Below are positions 45,677 through 54,387 of a stretch of DNA of 64,000 bases, piece after piece. The notes beneath the pieces were generated by a model. The model was not told where the DNA came from. It saw only the letters and a program-made list of their open reading frames with translations, and did not search any database. The stretch comes from Streptomyces smyrnaeus (GTDB lineage Bacteria; Actinomycetota; Actinomycetes; Streptomycetales; Streptomycetaceae). Position 1 is the first letter of the stretch. The number at the start of each line of letters is the position of its first letter. The stretch is taken from NCBI RefSeq assembly GCF_017676345.1, contig NZ_JAFFZM010000012.1, positions 186,001 through 250,000 of the forward strand. The letters are read 5' to 3'. Both the position numbers and the translations under genes were made by a program.

Positions 45677-48016
45677 GTGTCACGGAACACGAACGACGGT
45701 GTCCCTGACCCGGAACGCGAGGGACCACGGCGCGAGGAACCGGAACGCGCGGAACCGCAGCGCGAGGACGGCGCGCCGGAGCCCGTGCCCGGCCCGCCGG
45801 ACGCCCCCTCCCGCCACCCCACCTGGACCCGATCGCGGTGGGTCCGCCTGGTGCGCCCCGTGGCGGCGGTATTGGCGGCCCTGTGCGTAACGGTGCTGGC
45901 GACGATCGGTACGTTGCGCAACACGGTCCTGGACCGTGGCTTCTACCAGCACGTACTGGACGACGAGCGGGCGTACCACCGGCTCTACGACGAGGTGCTC
46001 GTCTCCCCGGAGGCCCAACCGGTCACGCGGAGCCTGCTGGCCCGTCTCCCGGTACCGGAGTCGGTGGTGACGGCGAATCTGAAGACGGTGCTGCCGCCCG
46101 CGACCGTACGTGAACTCACCGACGAGCAGATCGGAGCCGTCACCCGCTATCTCCGGGGTGAGACGGACACCCTGGCCGTCTCGGTCGACCTCACCCCCGT
46201 ACTGGCCAACGTGGACAAGCTTGCGGAGGTGTACCTCGGCGGTCTGGTCTCCCAGGCGCAGGGCCGGGAGAAGGCCGACCTTTCGGTAGCCGTCAAGCGC
46301 ATCGAGGAGGCGGTGGACGATGTCGCTGCCGGACGGCGCCCCGCGGATCTTCCCACTGTCGACCTGAGCGACCGGGCCGTGAAGGATGTCGCCAGGCTGC
46401 TGCTGTCCGGCGTCCCCAAGGGCGAACGCGCGGCGCTCAGGCCGCAGGTCGAAGGGGCGCTCGCGGTGGGTGACGTGGCGACGGCACTGGCTGCGGTCGG
46501 ACCGCAGCTGATCGGCGGCCGAGCGGGCACCGGCGCCGAGGAGGGCGAACAGGAACTGCTGCGCATCACCGAGGGCGGCCGGTGGAACGTCGTGGAGGAC
46601 CTGGAGAGCACCGGTGTGCGCACCGGGGCCCTGGAGTATGCCCGCGGCATCACCCGGCTCGCCCTGGGATGGGTCTACAGCCTCGCCGTGATCGTCGGCG
46701 CCGCTTCCTTCGCGTTTCTGTGGCTCACCGGACCGCGCCGCCGGTTGAGGAGGCTGCGCGCCGTCGGTTGGAGCCTCGCCGCGGGCGGTGTGCTGACGGC
46801 CGCCTTCTTCCGGATCGTCCAGTGGGAGGCGGACGGCCTGTGGGGGAGGGCGCCCGGCTCGTGGCCGCCGGCCCTCGCCGCCCTGGTGGAGGACCTGGAG
46901 CGCACCGCGCTGCAGACTCTCACCACCGCGGGCGTCTCGGCCGCACTCACCCCGCTGGCCTTCGGGCTGTTCCTGGTGGCCCTCTCCTTCGTGCGGCGGC
47001 GGCCGAGGGCGGCGCGGTCGCTGACAGCCAAGGGCCGTACCAAGCTGCTGGCCGGCATGTCGGCGGTCACCACCACCGCGGTCGTGCTGGGCGTCACGTT
47101 CGTTCCGGCGGCCGCGAGCGGTTCGGAGGAGACCTACTGCAACGGCTCCGCCCAGCTGTGCGAGCTGCGCTACGACCAGGCCGCCTACGTCGCCACCCAC
47201 AACGCGATGTCGACGACCGCCGACCGCTTCATCAGCCCGCTCCAGGACGGTGACATCACCGCACAGCTCGACAACGGCGCCCGGGCGCTGCTGGTGGACA
47301 CCCATACCTGGGAGCGGCCCGACCAGATAGCGCAGCGGCTGAAGGTGTCCGAGTTCGCGCCGGAGATGAGGGAGCGGATCACTGGCCTGATCGACAAGGC
47401 ACAGCCGTCGCGGCCAGGGCTGTGGCTGTGCCACGCCGTCTGCCGGGGCGGGGCGATCCCGCTCGTCGAGACGCTGCGCGACATCGGGACCTGGCTCGAC
47501 GAGCACCCGGGCGAGGTCGTGACGCTGATCGTCCAGGACGGGATCTCCGGCGAGCGGACCAGGGCCGCGTTCCGGAAGGCCGGTCTGGACCGCCTGCTGT
47601 ACACCCCCGACGACGACCCGAAGGCGCAGTGGCCGACGCTGGGGAAGATGGTCGAGGACAACAAGCGCCTGGTCGTCTTCGCCGAGCACGCCGACGGCCC
47701 GGCCCCCTGGTACCGCAACTTCTACCGGTACGGCATGGAGACGCCCTACGCCTTCTCCACCCCGGAGGAGATGACCTGCGAGCCCAACCGCGGCGGGACC
47801 GGCAAACGGCTCTTCCTGATGAACCACTTCGTCACCAGCGGCGGGGGCAGCAGGATCGACGCGAGGGAGGTCAACGCGAAGGACTTCGTCGTGGACCGCG
47901 CCCAAAAGTGCGAGGCCGCACGCGGCCACCCGGTGAACTTCGTCGCCGTGGACTTCGCCAACCTCGGTGACGCCGCGGCGGCCGTGGACACGCTCAACGC
48001 CGCTCGGAACCCCTGA
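45677..48016 (+). CDS. Multi-pass membrane protein with extracellular PI-PLC X-like domain
   Basis: A 779-residue protein from GTG 45677 (GGGAG upstream). A charged, Glu/Arg-rich cytoplasmic N-terminus is followed by one membrane segment (60-80), a large outside domain (80-325), four more membrane segments (about 328-350, 362-382, 420-440, 460-481) and a C-terminal domain that begins with YVATHNAMST. That stretch, with VDTHTWER and LWLCHAVC, is the PI-specific phospholipase C X-domain pattern with its catalytic His pair; a Cys-rich insert replaces other parts. Hydrolysis of a cell-surface or exogenous phospholipid is likely, substrate unknown. Confidence 0.8.
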   Translation: MSRNTNDGVPDPEREGPRREEPERAEPQREDGAPEPVPGPPDAPSRHPTWTRSRWVRLVRPVAAVLAALCVTVLATIGTLRNTVLDRGFYQHVLDDERAYHRLYDEVLVSPEAQPVTRSLLARLPVPESVVTANLKTVLPPATVRELTDEQIGAVTRYLRGETDTLAVSVDLTPVLANVDKLAEVYLGGLVSQAQGREKADLSVAVKRIEEAVDDVAAGRRPADLPTVDLSDRAVKDVARLLLSGVPKGERAALRPQVEGALAVGDVATALAAVGPQLIGGRAGTGAEEGEQELLRITEGGRWNVVEDLESTGVRTGALEYARGITRLALGWVYSLAVIVGAASFAFLWLTGPRRRLRRLRAVGWSLAAGGVLTAAFFRIVQWEADGLWGRAPGSWPPALAALVEDLERTALQTLTTAGVSAALTPLAFGLFLVALSFVRRRPRAARSLTAKGRTKLLAGMSAVTTTAVVLGVTFVPAAASGSEETYCNGSAQLCELRYDQAAYVATHNAMSTTADRFISPLQDGDITAQLDNGARALLVDTHTWERPDQIAQRLKVSEFAPEMRERITGLIDKAQPSRPGLWLCHAVCRGGAIPLVETLRDIGTWLDEHPGEVVTLIVQDGISGERTRAAFRKAGLDRLLYTPDDDPKAQWPTLGKMVEDNKRLVVFAEHADGPAPWYRNFYRYGMETPYAFSTPEEMTCEPNRGGTGKRLFLMNHFVTSGGGSRIDAREVNAKDFVVDRAQKCEAARGHPVNFVAVDFANLGDAAAAVDTLNAARNP

Positions 48017-48331
48017 GAGTCCCGACGCGTCCGCATCGCCGACCCGGGTCGCTCCACAAATCCGGGCCGAGCTGAGCCGAACTGCGGGAGCGCTCCCGCC
48101 CGTAAGGGCCGACCTCCGGTCTCCGGCGCGCCCGCCGCTCGGTCAGGGTCGCGGGGACGAGGGGGGCCGAGCGCAGGTGGTGGCCTGAATTGTGGTCGGT
48201 CCGACTCCGGTGGGTTTTACGGCGATGACATCGGGGCAACCAATCTGTTGCACCGTCAAATGGGAGCGCTCCCAAACCGGAAGGGGTGCTCCCGGTCCCG
48301 GAACCTCGTCTCGGAGGACGGAGATCACGAC
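48017..48331. promoter_or_regulatory. LPMO promoter region with two CebR-type palindromes
   Basis: TGGGAGCGCTCCCA at 48261-48274 is a perfect match to the CebR operator of cellulose/cello-oligosaccharide genes, 57 bases before the LPMO start. A second palindrome, GCGGGAGCGCTCCCGC at 48084-48099, lies 176 bases upstream of the first and 68 bases after the PLC-like stop; it could be a second operator or a hairpin terminator. Confidence 0.8.
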
Positions 48332-49000
48332 ATGCAATCCCATGTATCAGGCAGCTCCCCCCGCCACGCAGTGCGCGCAGTGGTCCTGCTGGCCGCCGCC
48401 ATGCTGTTCCTGCTCCCGTGGGCGCAGGGCGCATCCGCCCATGGCTCGGTCGTCGACCCGGCGTCCCGCAACTACGGCTGCTGGGAACGGTGGGGCGACG
48501 ACCATCTGAACCCGGACATGGCCACGGAAGACCCCATGTGCTGGCAGGCGTGGCAGGACGACCCCAACGCCATGTGGAACTGGAACGGCCTCTACCGCAA
48601 CGGGGTCGGCGGCGATCACCAGGGCGCCATCCCGGACGGCCAGCTGTGCAGCGGTGGTCAGACGGAGGGAGGCCGCTACAACTCCCTGGACGCCGTGGGT
48701 GCGTGGAAGACCACGGATGTGACGGACGACTTCACCGTGGAGCTGTACGACCAGGCCAGCCACGGCGCGGACTACTTCCAGGTGTACGTCACCAAGCAGG
48801 GCTTCGACCCCACCACGCAGGCCATCGGCTGGGACGATCTGGAACTCGTCGCGGAGACGGGCAGCTACGCGCCTGCCAACACCTACTCGATCCCGGTCAG
48901 CACGTCCGGCTACGACGGCCGCCATGTCGTCTACACGATCTGGAAGGCCTCGCACATGGATCAGACGTACTACCTGTGCAGTGACGTGAACTTCGGCTGA
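48332..49000 (+). CDS. AA10 lytic polysaccharide monooxygenase (chitin/cellulose-active)
   Basis: A 222-residue secreted protein. The signal peptide ends GASA, exposing the N-terminal His (H37) of HGSVVDPASRNYGCWERWG; H144 in ASHGADYF completes the copper histidine brace. Cysteine pairs and the C-terminal YYLCSDVNFG are typical of Streptomyces AA10 enzymes. It has no carbohydrate-binding module. GGAG precedes ATG 48332. The upstream CebR box implies repression in the absence of cello-oligosaccharides, favouring cellulose over chitin as the inducing polymer. Confidence 0.93.
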   Translation: MQSHVSGSSPRHAVRAVVLLAAAMLFLLPWAQGASAHGSVVDPASRNYGCWERWGDDHLNPDMATEDPMCWQAWQDDPNAMWNWNGLYRNGVGGDHQGAIPDGQLCSGGQTEGGRYNSLDAVGAWKTTDVTDDFTVELYDQASHGADYFQVYVTKQGFDPTTQAIGWDDLELVAETGSYAPANTYSIPVSTSGYDGRHVVYTIWKASHMDQTYYLCSDVNFG

Positions 49001-49045
49001 CCGGTCGAACATAAACGTGTTCTCACCGGAACGCGTCGCTCAGCG

Positions 49046-49080
49046 CGGGCAGTCGGCCGTGAGAAGGCCGGCTGCCCGCA
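49046..49080. terminator. Bidirectional hairpin between convergent genes
   Basis: Fourteen-base arms (49046-49059, 49067-49080) pair fully, counting one G-U, around a 7-base loop, 46 bases after the LPMO stop. Confidence 0.75.
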
Positions 49081-49113
49081 GCCCTTTCGATGGTGGCCCC
49101 GGACCCGAGTCCG

Positions 49114-49647
49114 TCACCGCACCTGTCCCCGCAGCACATCACCGCCCCACACCGTCAGCCGTTCGGCGAGCTCACCGTCCCCGTTCAGCACATGAGTGCT
49201 AAACGCGTTCCGCTCGTGCGCCAGCACGGCTGCCTCCCATACGCACGGTGCCAGGCCCTGCCGCCCCGGCCGCAGCTGATCGGGGGCCCCGGCCGGACCG
49301 GTGAACACCGCCAGATCCGACATGTACCCCTCGATCCAGGTGTGGACGAGCACGTAGTCGCCGTCACCCCCGGCATGCACCAGCAACACGGCGAGCCCGA
49401 GAGAACCGCGTGCGCCGCCCGCCGCCAAGTGGTCCCCGGCAAGCCGCAGCGCCGCGGACTTCTCCCGCTCGGCCACCGTGCGTCCGGGCGCCTCGATCGC
49501 GTACACCTTCACCAGGTGCCCCGCTGTCTCGTGCGTGCCCAGCGGCCTCACGGCACGTGAGTGGTACCCGGCGCCGAGCGCGAGCAGTTCACCGGCGGCC
49601 ACGGACGCCGGCAGCCCTCCCGGCGACATCTCAACAAGTTCGGTCAT
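49114..49647 (-). CDS. Unknown protein
   Basis: A 177-residue soluble protein (MTELVEMSPGGLPASVAAGE...). The sequence VYAIEAPGRTVAEREKSAALRLAGDHLA, VLLVHAGGDGDYVLVHTWIEGYMSDLAVF and the Trp/Gly-rich C-terminus suggest a mixed alpha/beta fold; similar proteins are frequent in Streptomyces but have no assigned role. No ribosome-binding site is visible; GAGAAT nine bases before the ATG may be a -10 box of a leaderless message. Confidence 0.65.
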   Translation of the reverse strand: MTELVEMSPGGLPASVAAGELLALGAGYHSRAVRPLGTHETAGHLVKVYAIEAPGRTVAEREKSAALRLAGDHLAAGGARGSLGLAVLLVHAGGDGDYVLVHTWIEGYMSDLAVFTGPAGAPDQLRPGRQGLAPCVWEAAVLAHERNAFSTHVLNGDGELAERLTVWGGDVLRGQVR

Positions 49648-50001
49648 ACGAGCATTCTCAACGGCGCTCCGTGCGGCCGGCCCACCGAGCCTTGTCCTGG
49701 GAGGAGCCGGCAGAAGGCCTCTGCGGTCCCTGACCGTTGTGGAAGCGGCTCGTTGGGCACGTCATGGGGAAGGGGCCGCCGTGGGGCGGGCGCGGACTTT
49801 CCGTTGAGAGGCGTTGTGCCCCTCTTTCCGGGCGGGGAGTTCGGCCGGGGCCTTTTCGCGGCGGTGTGGCCATGATGCGGTCGTCGGCCGACTTCGGTTC
49901 TCCGCCAGTAGGCGGCGACCAGGAGCACGCGGTCCTCCGGCGGCAGTCACCAGGGCCGGCCCTTGAGCCCCGGGTTCCAGGGGCGGAAGGTGCGGCGGTA
50001 G
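49648..50001. other. Non-coding stretch left of a gene remnant
   Basis: GC-rich with no consistent codon pattern; no promoter or palindrome stands out. It probably contains eroded sequence of the decayed gene that follows. Confidence 0.35.
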
Positions 50002-50288
50002 GTGATCGGGGAGTTCACGATGGCGGACGTCGTCACCGTCCCCCAGCATCTGTCCATCCCCGACGTGACCACCTACATGAGCGCCGAGGCGGCCCGCGAC
50101 GTCGCCGCTCCCCACACACCGGCCCCGACCGCCGCCGACGGGAGCGGGCGCTCCGACCAGACCTTCCTCGTCGACGTGGTCGTGCGCTCCGGGGGAGCCG
50201 AACGCCGGGCCACGGCCGGCGGGACTTCCTGCACGCACCCGCCCCGCATGTCGCTCTCGACCTGCACCCGCAGAAGCAGAACGCCTGA
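50002..50288 (+). pseudogene. 3'-terminal remnant of a saccharopine-dehydrogenase-type oxidoreductase
   Basis: The frame VIGEFTMADVVTVPQHLS, followed by TYMSAEAARDV and QTFLVDVVVRSGGAERRA, resembles the C-terminal part of actinobacterial saccharopine-dehydrogenase-like reductases. After about base 50220 similarity continues in another frame (RDFLHAPAPHVALDLHP) and stops at 50288. There is no N-terminal NAD-binding half, so this is a frameshifted fragment. Confidence 0.5.
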
Positions 50289-50989
50289 CCCACTGGCTCG
50301 GAACGCACCAAGGCGTCACGACGTCCGCCGAACGGCCACACACCGAATTCCACGCCCACAGGGTGTCGCCGTCAGGCGACCGACGCCGGCCGGGTCCGCG
50401 ACGCGGTGGCCGAGGTGTGGTCGCGCTGGCGGGAGCAGTTGCGGGCGGACCTGACGCGGCGGTGGAGAACGGCGAACTCCACGCCGGGTCCGGCATCGAC
50501 CGGGCACTGTTCGAGTTCATCGCTGCCGGGCCGGCGCTGAACGCGGCCACGCAGCTCCGGCACGACCGGGCGGCGGCGGGCCGGACCCGCCGCTCGACTT
50601 CGGGCAGCAGCGGCCTGATGTCCGAGCCCAGGGCACCGGACGCCCAGGGGCCGACCCGGCCCGACGGGCGGGGCGCGAGCCCTGGCGGCTGGACAGGCCC
50701 GACCCGCCGACCGCCGCGGTGGCGAGCACGTCTTCTGGCCGATCTTCCCGCAAGCGGGCACATCGGCCAGGCCTTGGGCCGACTGCGGCACCACCCGCTG
50801 TGGGGAGCGACGTCCAGCGCCTGGCGCAAGTGCGGTTTGCGGTGCCGGGTCGGCCGCCGATCCGGGCAGTGCGGCTGGACGTTTGCGATTCGGCAAGAAA
50901 GCCACCCGATGGCCGCGCGCCGCCTTCGCATCGTCGACGGCGGAGACGATCATCGCGCCGAGGCGGGAGCCACCAGGAAGGACGTGACT
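50289..50989. other. 700-base stretch without a supported gene
   Basis: An open frame continues upstream of the next gene but its residues are low-complexity Arg/Gly/Pro typical of non-coding GC-rich DNA. A short run in another frame (VAEVWSRWREQLRADLTRR, near 50405-50460) looks like a helix from a lost gene. The region appears to be decayed sequence. Confidence 0.4.
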
Positions 50990-52249
50990 GTGGCCGAGGG
51001 GAAGGCGACCTTTCGCGAGCAGAACCCTGCCACGGGGCAGGAAGATCGGGCCCGGGTGCTGGGGCTGATCGTCGAGCCGGGCATGGCAGACGAAACCGCA
51101 CGCCGACTGGCCGATGATCTGCCTGCCGCCCTGGAAGAGGCCGACGGCAGTCACAGCCGGTCGGACGGCGGCTGGAAGGTGGAGGTGATCACAGAGTTCC
51201 TGCCACTGGACGCGGAGGGTTGTCTGCGCCTGCTCGACATCGCGCGGGACCAGCGCCGGGCCCGCGGCTGGGACGTGGTGGTGGTTCTCACCGAGCTGCC
51301 GCGCCGGGCGGGCAAGTTGCCCATCCTCGCCGACTGCGCCCCCGAGCACGGTGTGGGCCTGGTATCGCTCCCCGCGTTGGGTGCGAGTCGGCTGCGCCAC
51401 CGCATGCGGGCCGTACTCGTCCACCTGGTGACCGGCTGCCTCAGCGGTGAACAGGACGCGGGCCGGCATACGACCGGCGAAACGATGCGGGCGGCCCTGC
51501 CCTCGGGCCGCTACCGGTTGATCGATGAACGCGAGGCCGGCCGGGAACGTGAGGAGCAACAGGATCAGCGTGCGGTGGACGCCAATGTGCGCCTCGACGG
51601 AGTCGGTCTGCACTACGCCCTGCCCGGCTGGCGCGGGAAGGGCCGGTTGCTGGCGGGCATGGTGCGCGCGAACCGTCCCTGGCGGCTGGTCCCGTCGCTG
51701 TCGCCCGCGTTGGCGGCCGCCGTGGCCGGTGCCGCCTTCGGCATCTTCTACTCCAGCATCTGGCAGCTGGCCGACGTCTCCAGCACCCTCCGTCTCGCGG
51801 GTGTCAACGCCCTCGCCATCGGCGCCATGATCGCCTGGCTCATCCTGGCCAACGGGCTGTGGGAACGCTCACCGGACCGTCGGCTGCGACTGCTGTCCGC
51901 GCTGTACAACGCGGCAACGCTGGTCACCATCACCTGCGGGGTGGTCTACATGTTCCTGCTCTTGCTCACCGCCACATTCCTGGCCGCACTGGTCGTCGTG
52001 CCGTTCAATTACCTGAGCAGCGTCCTGCATCATCCGGCGGGAGCGTCCGACCTGGTCACCGTCGCCTGGCTCGCCGCCTGTCTGGGCACCCTCGCCGGTG
52101 CGCTCGGCTCCGGCCTCTCCGACGAGAACGCCGTCCGCGAAGCCGCCTACAGCAAACGCGAGCGCCAACGCCAGCACCGGCGCGCCGCCCAGGAGGCCCG
52201 TGCCCAGCAGGAGTCGAGCTCCACAGAACCCGCCGCGGGCAGCGCCTGA
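50990..52249 (+). CDS. Unknown membrane protein with cytoplasmic N-terminal domain
   Basis: About 419 residues from GTG 50990, which has GGAAGG seven bases upstream (GTG 50984 is the alternative). Residues 1-210 form a soluble alpha/beta domain (VLGLIVEPGMADETARRL, WDVVVVLTELPRRAG); residues 220-390 contain about five membrane segments (ALAAAVAGAAFGIFY, AIGAMIAWLILANGLW, VVYMFLLLLTATFLAALVVV, WLAACLGTLAGALGSGL). The tail is basic and Gln-rich. The layout occurs in uncharacterised Streptomyces proteins; no named family recognised. It seems intact although flanked by remnants. Confidence 0.7.
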   Translation: MAEGKATFREQNPATGQEDRARVLGLIVEPGMADETARRLADDLPAALEEADGSHSRSDGGWKVEVITEFLPLDAEGCLRLLDIARDQRRARGWDVVVVLTELPRRAGKLPILADCAPEHGVGLVSLPALGASRLRHRMRAVLVHLVTGCLSGEQDAGRHTTGETMRAALPSGRYRLIDEREAGREREEQQDQRAVDANVRLDGVGLHYALPGWRGKGRLLAGMVRANRPWRLVPSLSPALAAAVAGAAFGIFYSSIWQLADVSSTLRLAGVNALAIGAMIAWLILANGLWERSPDRRLRLLSALYNAATLVTITCGVVYMFLLLLTATFLAALVVVPFNYLSSVLHHPAGASDLVTVAWLAACLGTLAGALGSGLSDENAVREAAYSKRERQRQHRRAAQEARAQQESSSTEPAAGSA

Positions 52250-52385
52250 GCGGGGACTCAGCCGGTGCGGGACCGGACCTTCTGCTCGTCCTCGGGGACG
52301 AGCACACCACCAGCGGACCGGCCCGACGGCCGGGTGTCAGTGCGGGGGCGACGGCTGCCGGCCGGCCGTTCCGCCTCGTGCGGGC

Positions 52386-53423
52386 TCAGCGGGTCGACAG
52401 ATCCATGATGCGTCCGATCAGGTCCGGGTAGGTCCAGCCGGCGCCGGTCGCGGCGCATGGCAGCAGGCTCGCCGCTGTCAGTCCCGGGAGCGCGTTCACC
52501 TCCAGGCACATCGGCGCTCCGTCACCGTCGCAGCGGAAGTCGGTCCGCGCATAGGTGTCAGGGCCGAATCCCAGCGCCCGGTGGGCGCGCAGAGCCAGCT
52601 CCTGAAGCCGACGAGCGAAGTCGTCCGGGACCCGGGCCGGGCAGACTTCGCCGACCGCCCCCGGCTGGTACTTGGCCGCATAGTCGAACAACGGCGTCGT
52701 CAGCTCGATCTCGACCACGGGAAGCAGTTGCTCGCCGACCATGGCCACGGTGAACTCCCGGCCCGGCAGGAACGGCTCCACCAGCAGCTCGGCACCCCCG
52801 GAACCCGCCTCCGCCGCGACGTCCTCCAGCTGCGACAGGGAGTCGACGTGGTGGACCGACACGCTCGAGCCGTCCGCGACCGGCTTGGTCACCACCGGCC
52901 CGGCCGCCACCAGCCGTTTCACGCCCTCCGGTACCTCGCCCGTACCGGGGCGCCACAGCACCCGCTCGACCACCGGCAGACCTGCCGCGTCCAGCACCGC
53001 TTGCGCCCGCCCCTTGTGCCACGCCGCCGCACACGCTGCGCTGTCCGCACCGGTGAACCGCAGACCGGCCATCTCCAGCAGCGCCTGCACATGACCGTCC
53101 TCGCCCCAGCCGCCGTGCAGCGCCAGGAAGACCAGATCCGCGTCGCACAGCAGTTCCAGCACCGGACCACCGGTCAACGCGGCATGCATCCGTGATCGCA
53201 GCCGACGCCGGTCCGAGAGGGGCGGCGGCTCCGTCCCGACCGCTGCCCCGTCGATCACAGCACCCGGGTGCAGCGGCCCTGCGAGGACCGGTGCGGCTGC
53301 GGCCGGGTCGACCAGTACCACCTCGTGCTCCCGTTCGAGCAGAGCCCCGGCAACCGACCACCCCGAGGCCAGGGACACTTCCCGCTCCGGGCTCTCTCCA
53401 CCGCAAAGGACAACAACACGCAT
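52386..53423 (-). CDS. ddl: D-alanine-D-alanine ligase-family protein
   Basis: A 345-residue ATP-grasp enzyme. Family marks in order: CGGESPEREVSLASG, LALHGGWGEDG, VVTKPVADGSSVSV, the omega-loop segment LFDYAAKYQPGA and CLEVNALPGLTA. The Lys-Tyr pair of the omega loop (AKY) is kept, which in Ddl enzymes goes with D-Ala-D-Ala rather than D-Ala-D-Lac formation. It stands alone, without murF or van genes, so it is probably a paralogue of a housekeeping ligase, possibly for self-resistance or for making a D-Ala-containing or other dipeptide. Confidence 0.88.
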   Translation of the reverse strand: MRVVVLCGGESPEREVSLASGWSVAGALLEREHEVVLVDPAAAAPVLAGPLHPGAVIDGAAVGTEPPPLSDRRRLRSRMHAALTGGPVLELLCDADLVFLALHGGWGEDGHVQALLEMAGLRFTGADSAACAAAWHKGRAQAVLDAAGLPVVERVLWRPGTGEVPEGVKRLVAAGPVVTKPVADGSSVSVHHVDSLSQLEDVAAEAGSGGAELLVEPFLPGREFTVAMVGEQLLPVVEIELTTPLFDYAAKYQPGAVGEVCPARVPDDFARRLQELALRAHRALGFGPDTYARTDFRCDGDGAPMCLEVNALPGLTAASLLPCAATGAGWTYPDLIGRIMDLSTR

Positions 53424-53528
53424 CCGGGGATTCCTCCACCCTCACCGGGCCGGCCGGCGCCCGCAGCGCAGCATCGGCCGGCCCAGCCTCGTACTTCGAT
53501 GTAACGACCTGTCAGCCCGGGTGCCGGA

Positions 53529-53990
53529 TCAGGATGTCGGGCTCAGGAGCATCACGTGTTCGGGATCCGGTAGCGGCACGAAGCCGACCTTGGAGTAGAC
53601 GCCGTGGGCGTCGAGAGTGGCGAGCAGGACACGCCTGAGCCGGTAAAGAGCAAGGTGGTCGCGAACAGCACCGGCCAGCCGAGTGCCGAGTCCTTTGCCG
53701 CGGTGCGCGGGAGCGACGTAGACGTCGCAGAGCCAGGCGAAGGTGGCGCGGTCGGTCACCACCCGCGCGTAGGCGACCTGGGAGCCGGCGGTACCGGCGC
53801 TGTCGGTCCCGGAGCAGGAGACATCGTAGAGCCCGAAGTTGAGGGAGCCGCGCACCGAGCGCTCGACCGTTTCCCGGCTGAGGCCCAGCGCCCAGTACGC
53901 GTCGGTCGAAAGCCAGTGATGTACCAGGTCGATGTCGAGACGGTCCGGGTCCGTGGAGAGCTCGTAGCCGTCTTTCCAGCAAGAGGTCAT
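53529..53990 (-). CDS. GNAT-family N-acetyltransferase
   Basis: A 153-residue GNAT protein. The acetyl-CoA loop is in VYVAPAHRGKGLGTRLAGAV (motif A), with YSKVGFVPLPDPEHVML at the C-terminus as in motif B; the N-terminal STDPDRLDIDLVHHWLSTDAYWA is typical of a common small GNAT subgroup of unknown substrate. ATG 53990 gives the conserved length. A palindromic operator-like element lies about 34 bases upstream and is shared with a decayed divergent gene. Confidence 0.85.
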   Translation of the reverse strand: MTSCWKDGYELSTDPDRLDIDLVHHWLSTDAYWALGLSRETVERSVRGSLNFGLYDVSCSGTDSAGTAGSQVAYARVVTDRATFAWLCDVYVAPAHRGKGLGTRLAGAVRDHLALYRLRRVLLATLDAHGVYSKVGFVPLPDPEHVMLLSPTS

Positions 53991-54023
53991 GACGAGGCAG
54001 CGTAGCGATGGTGGTTGGTTTTT

Positions 54024-54050
54024 CCAAGTGGATACTTGGCTGGTCCAAGT
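54024..54050. promoter_or_regulatory. CCAAGT/ACTTGG operator-like repeat
   Basis: CCAAGTGGATACTTGG (54024-54039) is an inverted repeat; a third half-site CCAAGT follows at 54045-54050. Such sites are typical of MarR/HTH regulators that control SRPBCC-type genes. It lies between the GNAT start and the SRPBCC remnant; no regulator gene is adjacent. Confidence 0.55.
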
Positions 54051-54077
54051 AGAGAGAGTCCGTGTGAAGAGAGGGAG

Positions 54078-54387
54078 ATGGTCTTCGAGGTGGTCTCCGG
54101 GCCCTGTCTGAAGCGCACGCCGAGGGCCGTGGGGGAGAAGCTGAACATCCGTGAGCGCGGCAGCGACCTGGTCCTGGCCGCACGTTTCACTCCGATCGCG
54201 GGCGGGCGGCTGACCGCGGTGGCGGTGGAGACGGTGCGCCTCACCCCGCCCGAGCGCATCGACTTCCGCCTCGCCAGGCCAGTGGTGGAGTGCGCAGGTG
54301 GCCGCACGGTGGGAGAGCACCGTGGCCGCGTCCCTGTCGGCGATCAGGGCCGAAGCGGAACGCCGGGCCCAGGGCGGGCGCCGGTGA
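54078..54387 (+). pseudogene. Decayed SRPBCC-family gene with internal deletion and frameshift
   Basis: From ATG 54078 the frame reads VFEVVSGPCLKRTPRAVGEK ... VETVRLTPPERIDFRLARP, the N-terminal half of an SRPBCC (START-like) protein. At about 54290 similarity jumps to another frame encoding QVAARWESTVAASLSAIRAE and the normal C-terminus, ending at TGA 54385-54387. The middle of the domain is missing, so no functional protein is expected. Confidence 0.55.

Noticed and set aside
45680..47929. A 749-codon minus-strand frame opposite the PLC-like gene
   Set aside because: No domain or start signal; explained by the codon bias of the plus-strand gene with its membrane segments and PLC motif.
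50363..50983. Upstream extension of the membrane protein gene at 50990
   Set aside because: The extra 200 residues are Arg/Gly/Pro-rich without structure, and a good ribosome-binding site precedes GTG 50990.
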